From JADLGJ01 sp031423615 (GTDB lineage Bacteria; Omnitrophota; Gorgyraeia; Zapsychrales; JANLHA01), in the NCBI GenBank assembly GCA_031423615.1, contig JANPFV010000011.1, positions 1 through 33,979 on the forward strand: a stretch of DNA of 33,979 nucleotides. The letters are read 5' to 3'. The position numbers were made by a program, and so were the translations under genes. This document shows, piece after piece, positions 31,274-33,979 of the stretch. The notes beneath the pieces are model-generated. The model ran no database searches, was not told the DNA's origin, and worked only from the letters and a program-made list of their open reading frames with translations. Positions within the stretch are counted from its first letter, which is position 1. The number at the start of each line of letters is the position of its first letter.

Positions 31274-31699
31274 TTAACCTACCACCTCAATGCCCATACT
31301 GCGGGCGGTTCCTTCGATCGTCTTAACAGCTTTTTTAAAATCAACGGTATTCAAATCATCGGCTTTGGTTTTGGCAATCTCTTCGATCTTGGCGCGGGAA
31401 ATTTGACCGATTTTTTCTTTACCCGCTTGCCCGGAAGCCTTGGCAAGATTTGCGGCTTTTTTGATAAGAACGGCGCTCGGCGGGGTTTTGATGATGAAGT
31501 CAAACGATTTGTCCTTGTAAACCGTAATGACCACGGGCAAAGTCAATCCTTCCTTGCCCTTGGTCTGTTCATTAAAAGATTTACAAAAGCCCATAATGTT
31601 GACGCCATGCTGTCCTAGAGCCGGCCCGACGGGTGGAGCAGGATTGGCCTGTCCAGCTGGAACATATAATTTGATCTGTGCTATGACTTCTTTTGCCAT
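31274..31699 (-). CDS. rplK: Large-subunit ribosomal protein L11
   Basis: L11 forms the GTPase-associated centre with 23S helices 43-44 and is the target region of thiopeptides. The 141-residue protein has the Pro-rich N-domain block VPAGQANPAPPVGPALGQHG and the C-domain with KAVKTIEGTARSMGIEVVG. AAGGTGA is 5-6 nt before the ATG. The 96-nt gap after nusG carries hairpins that could form an L1-responsive leader. Confidence 0.98.
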   Translation of the reverse strand: MAKEVIAQIKLYVPAGQANPAPPVGPALGQHGVNIMGFCKSFNEQTKGKEGLTLPVVITVYKDKSFDFIIKTPPSAVLIKKAANLAKASGQAGKEKIGQISRAKIEEIAKTKADDLNTVDFKKAVKTIEGTARSMGIEVVG

Positions 31700-31721
31700 T
31701 TATTTCACCTTACGATTGTCA

Positions 31722-31784
31722 TTCCCGTCGAAACGGAAATCCATTTTAAAATGAAAGCCCCGGTTTAAAGCATCCCTTCGGGAT
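31722..31784 (-). promoter_or_regulatory. Hairpins in the nusG-rplK gap, candidate rplK leader
   Basis: On the minus strand TTTCCGT (31739-31733) pairs with ACGGGAA (31728-31722) around a TTCG tetraloop; one of the seven pairs is a G-U wobble. UUCG loops are exceptionally stable. Upstream are a palindrome CATTTTAAAATG (31742-31753) and a second small hairpin, ATCCC-GAA-GGGAT (31784-31772). The first hairpin ends about 14 nt before the rplK binding site. E. coli L1 binds the rplK leader; I cannot confirm an L1 site here. Confidence 0.45.
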
Positions 31785-31795
31785 TGTTACCGCGA

Positions 31796-32338
31796 CTAAA
31801 TTTTTTCAACTTGCCAGTATTCTAATTCGACCAAGGTCGAGCGACCAAAAATGGACACGCTGACTTTAAGCTTTCCGCGTTCGGGATAAACTTCCATAAC
31901 CGAGCCGTTAAAATTTGCAAACGGGCCTTCTGAAATCCTGATGGCTTCACCGATTTCAAAAATAACTTTGGGGCTGGGCTTTGTTTCGGTATCTTCCGTC
32001 CGCCGAAGAATCGAGCTCACTTCATCGTCCGATATGGGAGTCGGCCGACGACCGGGACCGATAAAACCGGTGATTCCCGGAGTGGTCTTAACCAGATACC
32101 AGCTTTCCTTGGTCATCTCCATCTTGACCATGATATAGCCGGGGAAAAACTTACGGGAGGTGATTCTTTTTTTCCCGCCGCGGATTTCCGAGACCTGCTC
32201 GGTCGGAACAACAATTTCATCAACGAATTTTTTTAAATCCGTCTTAGCCATCCGTCCTTCTAACCCCGCCTTGGCCTTTTCTTCAGCACCGGTCTGGGTG
32301 TGAATCACATACCACTTATGAAGACTTTGGCTTTCCAT
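31796..32338 (-). CDS. nusG: Transcription elongation factor NusG
   Basis: NusG binds RNA polymerase and links it to Rho or to the ribosome through S10. The 180-residue protein has the NGN domain (about 8-115), with HKWYVIHTQTGAEEKAKAGL and SRKFFPGYIMVKMEM. The KOW domain follows (about 127-175), with GEAIRISEGPFANFNGSVME. It starts 1 nt after the secE stop. It ends in TAG. The secE-nusG-rplK order is the common bacterial one. Confidence 0.98.
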   Translation of the reverse strand: MESQSLHKWYVIHTQTGAEEKAKAGLEGRMAKTDLKKFVDEIVVPTEQVSEIRGGKKRITSRKFFPGYIMVKMEMTKESWYLVKTTPGITGFIGPGRRPTPISDDEVSSILRRTEDTETKPSPKVIFEIGEAIRISEGPFANFNGSVMEVYPERGKLKVSVSIFGRSTLVELEYWQVEKI

Positions 32339-32339
32339 A

Positions 32340-32525
32340 TTATCTGATGATTACTCCCACAAATTTTGAAATAACAATGTCAACAACCGCAATGAAAATT
32401 CCTAAAAAAGCGGTGCTGAGCAATACCACCTGGGTCGACTCAATCAACTCGCTGCGCGTTGACCAGGAAACCTTTTTTAATTCTACAATGACTTCAGAAA
32501 TGAATTTCCGGATGTTAGCAAACAT
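32340..32525 (-). CDS. secE: Protein translocase subunit SecE, single-span form
   Basis: SecE clamps SecY in the inner membrane. The 61-residue protein has the conserved amphipathic part FISEVIVELKKVSWSTRSEL followed by one hydrophobic span (about 31-57). This is the minimal form found in most bacteria outside the enterobacteria. GAG lies near the ATG but the binding site is weak. Its start is 21 nt after the tRNA-Trp 3' end. Confidence 0.97.
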   Translation of the reverse strand: MFANIRKFISEVIVELKKVSWSTRSELIESTQVVLLSTAFLGIFIAVVDIVISKFVGVIIR

Positions 32526-32546
32526 ATTTTCTCTATATTATATATG

Positions 32547-32620
32547 CAGGCCTGGTAGGATTTGAACCCACAACACTCGGCTTTGGAGGCCGCTGCTCTA
32601 CCAATTGGAGCTACAGGCCT
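32547..32620 (-). tRNA. trnW: tRNA-Trp (anticodon CCA)
   Basis: The 74-nt cloverleaf reads AGGCCTG for the acceptor 5' strand, perfectly paired with CAGGCCT. It has a D-arm of GCTC...GAGC, an anticodon loop CTCCAAA (anticodon CCA, Trp), a T-arm of GTGGG/CCTAC with loop TTCAAAT, and discriminator G. The CCA end is not encoded. It lies between rpmG and secE, so it must be cut out of the operon transcript. Confidence 0.97.
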
Positions 32621-32667
32621 ATAATCACCAGGTCAGCAGTGTTAATAAAATCATTTTAAAAAAGGGA

Positions 32668-32820
32668 TTACTTCTTTAACTCCCGATGTACGGTGTGCTT
32701 GCGGTCAAACCGGCAGTATTTCTTAAGTTCAATACGATCAGGATTTTGTTTCTTATCCTTCGTGCTTGAATAATTGATCCTGCGGCATTCCGTGCATTCA
32801 AATTGTATATTTTCGCGCAT
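32668..32820 (-). CDS. rpmG: Large-subunit ribosomal protein L33, three-cysteine variant
   Basis: A 50-residue minus-strand frame opening MRENIQFECTECRRINYSST and ending RKHTVHRELKK. L33 is a small 50S protein near the E site. The first zinc pair is present (Cys9, Cys12). The second pair is reduced to Cys36, with Asp39 where the zinc form normally has its fourth cysteine (CRFD instead of CxxC). Asp or a nearby His may complete the site, or zinc may be lost. It is flanked by two tRNA genes, an order common upstream of secE. No clear ribosome binding site is seen, but the start is fixed by length and homology. Confidence 0.95.
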   Translation of the reverse strand: MRENIQFECTECRRINYSSTKDKKQNPDRIELKKYCRFDRKHTVHRELKK

Positions 32821-32843
32821 AATAATTTTGGCTTTCGATTCCT

Positions 32844-32857
32844 GTCTACCGGTAGAC
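32844..32857 (-). repeat. 14-bp perfect palindrome upstream of rpmG
   Basis: GTCTACC (32844-32850) is followed directly by GGTAGAC (32851-32857). As RNA it can form a 5-bp stem with a CCGG loop; as DNA it is a perfect dyad. It lies between the tRNA-Thr 3' end and the rpmG start, about 24 nt before the ATG. It may be a processing or stability hairpin, or an operator. Nothing else supports a specific function. Confidence 0.4.
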
Positions 32858-32884
32858 CATCCTGAGGGTCATAGACCAGATATA

Positions 32885-32957
<73 letters not shown>

Positions 32958-32972
32958 GACAAATGAATATCA

Positions 32973-33000
32973 AGTATACTTCGCTAATATTTTTTGTCAA
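32973..33000 (-). promoter_or_regulatory. Sigma70-type promoter for the super-operon
   Basis: Minus strand TTGACA (33000-32995, exact consensus), a 16-nt AT-rich spacer and TATACT (32978-32973, one mismatch). Initiation would fall near 32966, about 9 nt before the tRNA-Thr 5' end. It is the strongest promoter-like sequence I found in the window and is well placed to start the tRNA-rpmG-tRNA-secE-nusG-ribosomal transcript. Confidence 0.8.
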
Positions 33001-33028
33001 GAAAATTTCTCTTCTTATTAGGGCCATA

Positions 33029-33979
33029 TCACTTGAAAATAATTTTTAAAAACCGCCTCTTCCCGACCTTCACAATACCGGGCCTTAAGACCCATTCCTC
33101 GTCGGTGATTTTCTCACCGCCCATCGTGACCCCGCCTTGCGTGAGCAAACGCCGCGCTTCGCTTTTCGAAGCCACGATTTTGTTCTTCAACAAAATATCA
33201 ATAATTTTTTCATTGACCGCAACAACTTTGTATTCCAGCACATCTTCCGGAACATCACCCTTGCTAAAAATCTTTTCAAATTCCTGCCGGGCCTGCCGGG
33301 CTTTTTCGCGGGAATAAAACTGCGAAACGATTTCTTCACCCAACTGCAACTTGGCTTCTTTAGGATGAAGCTTTTTAATTTCAACGAGATCACGTTCCGT
33401 TAAAATTTCGTAATACCTCATCATCAGATCATCGTTGATCGACATCACCTTACCCAGAATGTCTGCGGGCGGCTCATTGATCCCGATGTAATTGCCCAGA
33501 GACTTACTCATCTTTTTTTCGCCGTCGGTCCCCTCTAAGAGCGGAGTCATAATGACGGTCTGGGGCTTCTTATCGATATGATTACGCCGATAATAAACTT
33601 CCTGCAACTGCCTACCCATAAGTAAATTAAACTTTTGATCAGAGCCGCCTAACTCAACATCAGCTTGAAGATGGACTGAGTCATATCCCTGCAATAGCGG
33701 ATAAATAAATTCAAGAATACGAATTTCATTCCCAGCATCGAATCGCTTTTTAAAATCCGCACGCGCCAGCATTTGCGCCACCGTCGAATAAGCGGTCAAC
33801 TCCAAAGTTTCTTGCGTATCAAGACGATTAAGCCACTCACTATTTCGAACAAATGTTGTTCGTTTTTCATCCAGAATTCTAAGCGCCTGCTTCTTATAGG
33901 TTTCAGCGTTGTCACTAATGAAGTGCCTATCAACTAGTGGGCGTGACTGATCTCGCCCTGAGGGATCGCCAATCAATGC
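33029..33979 (-). CDS. tyrS: Tyrosyl-tRNA synthetase, 3' part only (5' end outside the window)
   Basis: TyrRS charges tRNA-Tyr. The frame is open to the window edge, giving 316 C-terminal residues. The first visible ones read ALIGDPSGR, an internal class I motif, so the TTG at 33976 is a leucine codon and not a start. Roughly 80-90 residues with the HIGH-like motif are missing. Visible are the tyrosine-site segment LQADVELGGSDQKFNLLMGR, the KMSKS loop (EKKMSKSLGN) and a C-terminal S4 RNA-binding domain (SEARRLLTQGGVTMGGEKI). It ends in TGA, 71 nt before the tRNA-Thr gene, with the super-operon promoter in that gap. Confidence 0.96.
   Translation of the reverse strand, partial: ALIGDPSGRDQSRPLVDRHFISDNAETYKKQALRILDEKRTTFVRNSEWLNRLDTQETLELTAYSTVAQMLARADFKKRFDAGNEIRILEFIYPLLQGYDSVHLQADVELGGSDQKFNLLMGRQLQEVYYRRNHIDKKPQTVIMTPLLEGTDGEKKMSKSLGNYIGINEPPADILGKVMSINDDLMMRYYEILTERDLVEIKKLHPKEAKLQLGEEIVSQFYSREKARQARQEFEKIFSKGDVPEDVLEYKVVAVNEKIIDILLKNKIVASKSEARRLLTQGGVTMGGEKITDEEWVLRPGIVKVGKRRFLKIIFK

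Noticed and set aside
33974..33976. TTG at 33976 as the tyrS start
   Set aside because: The residues around it (ALIGDPSGR) are an internal TyrRS motif, so the gene continues past the window edge.

Overview
The window is almost entirely one bacterial housekeeping block, read on the minus strand from the right edge to the left. It is a fused ribosomal protein and RNA polymerase super-operon. The organism is a bacterium: L7/L12, S4 and S14 are bacterial types, SecE is short with a single membrane span, and RpoB and RpoC are separate genes. The best lineage hint is a truncated gene at the left edge. Its N-terminus (signal peptide, then a FDFI...LSPYEKDRIIPD...EQDY.LKQ..ASL...GRKFW pattern) resembles a recurring secreted-protein N-terminus I associate from memory with Omnitrophota (formerly OP3). 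I offer that phylum as a likely but untested assignment.

Layout in transcription order. The 3' part of tyrS lies at 33979-33029. A near-consensus sigma70 promoter at 33000-32973 then drives tRNA-Thr(GGT), rpmG, tRNA-Trp(CCA), secE, nusG, rplK, rplA, rplJ and rplL. After a 217-nt structured gap come rpoB, rpoC, rpsL, rpsG, fusA and tuf. With only a 12-nt gap the S10 cluster follows (rpsJ, rplC, rplD, rplW, rplB, rpsS, rplV, rpsC, rplP, rpmC, rpsQ). The spc cluster is next (rplN, rplX, rplE, rpsN, rpsH, rplF, rplR, rpsE, rplO, secY, adk, map, infA, rpmJ), then the alpha cluster (rpsM, rpsK, rpsD, rpoA, rplQ) and a class I aspartate aminotransferase. The leftmost gene is a partial secreted protein with its own apparent promoter. 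rpmD (L30) is missing from its usual place between rpsE and rplO.

The genes supply ribosomal proteins, the core RNA polymerase (alpha, beta, beta'), elongation factors Tu and G, initiation factor IF1, the NusG antitermination factor, the SecYE translocon, methionine aminopeptidase, adenylate kinase and two tRNAs. Several junctions are coupled: TAATG at rpoB/rpoC, rpsL/rpsG and rplN/rplX, ATGA at secY/adk, TAAATG at infA/rpmJ. Longer overlaps occur at rpoC/rpsL (59 nt), adk/map (47 nt) and rpmC/rpsQ (17 nt). Hairpins sit in the nusG-rplK, rplL-rpoB, rpsN-rpsH, rplR-rpsE and rpsM-rpsK gaps and may be attenuators, processing sites or autoregulatory operators.

No stretch over 300 bases lacks a gene. 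The largest gaps are 29366-29582 and 466-638, both described below. I saw no mobile element, CRISPR array, rRNA or defence system. The window looks like conserved core genome. The least explained items are the secreted protein at the left edge, the long overlaps and the intergenic RNA structures.
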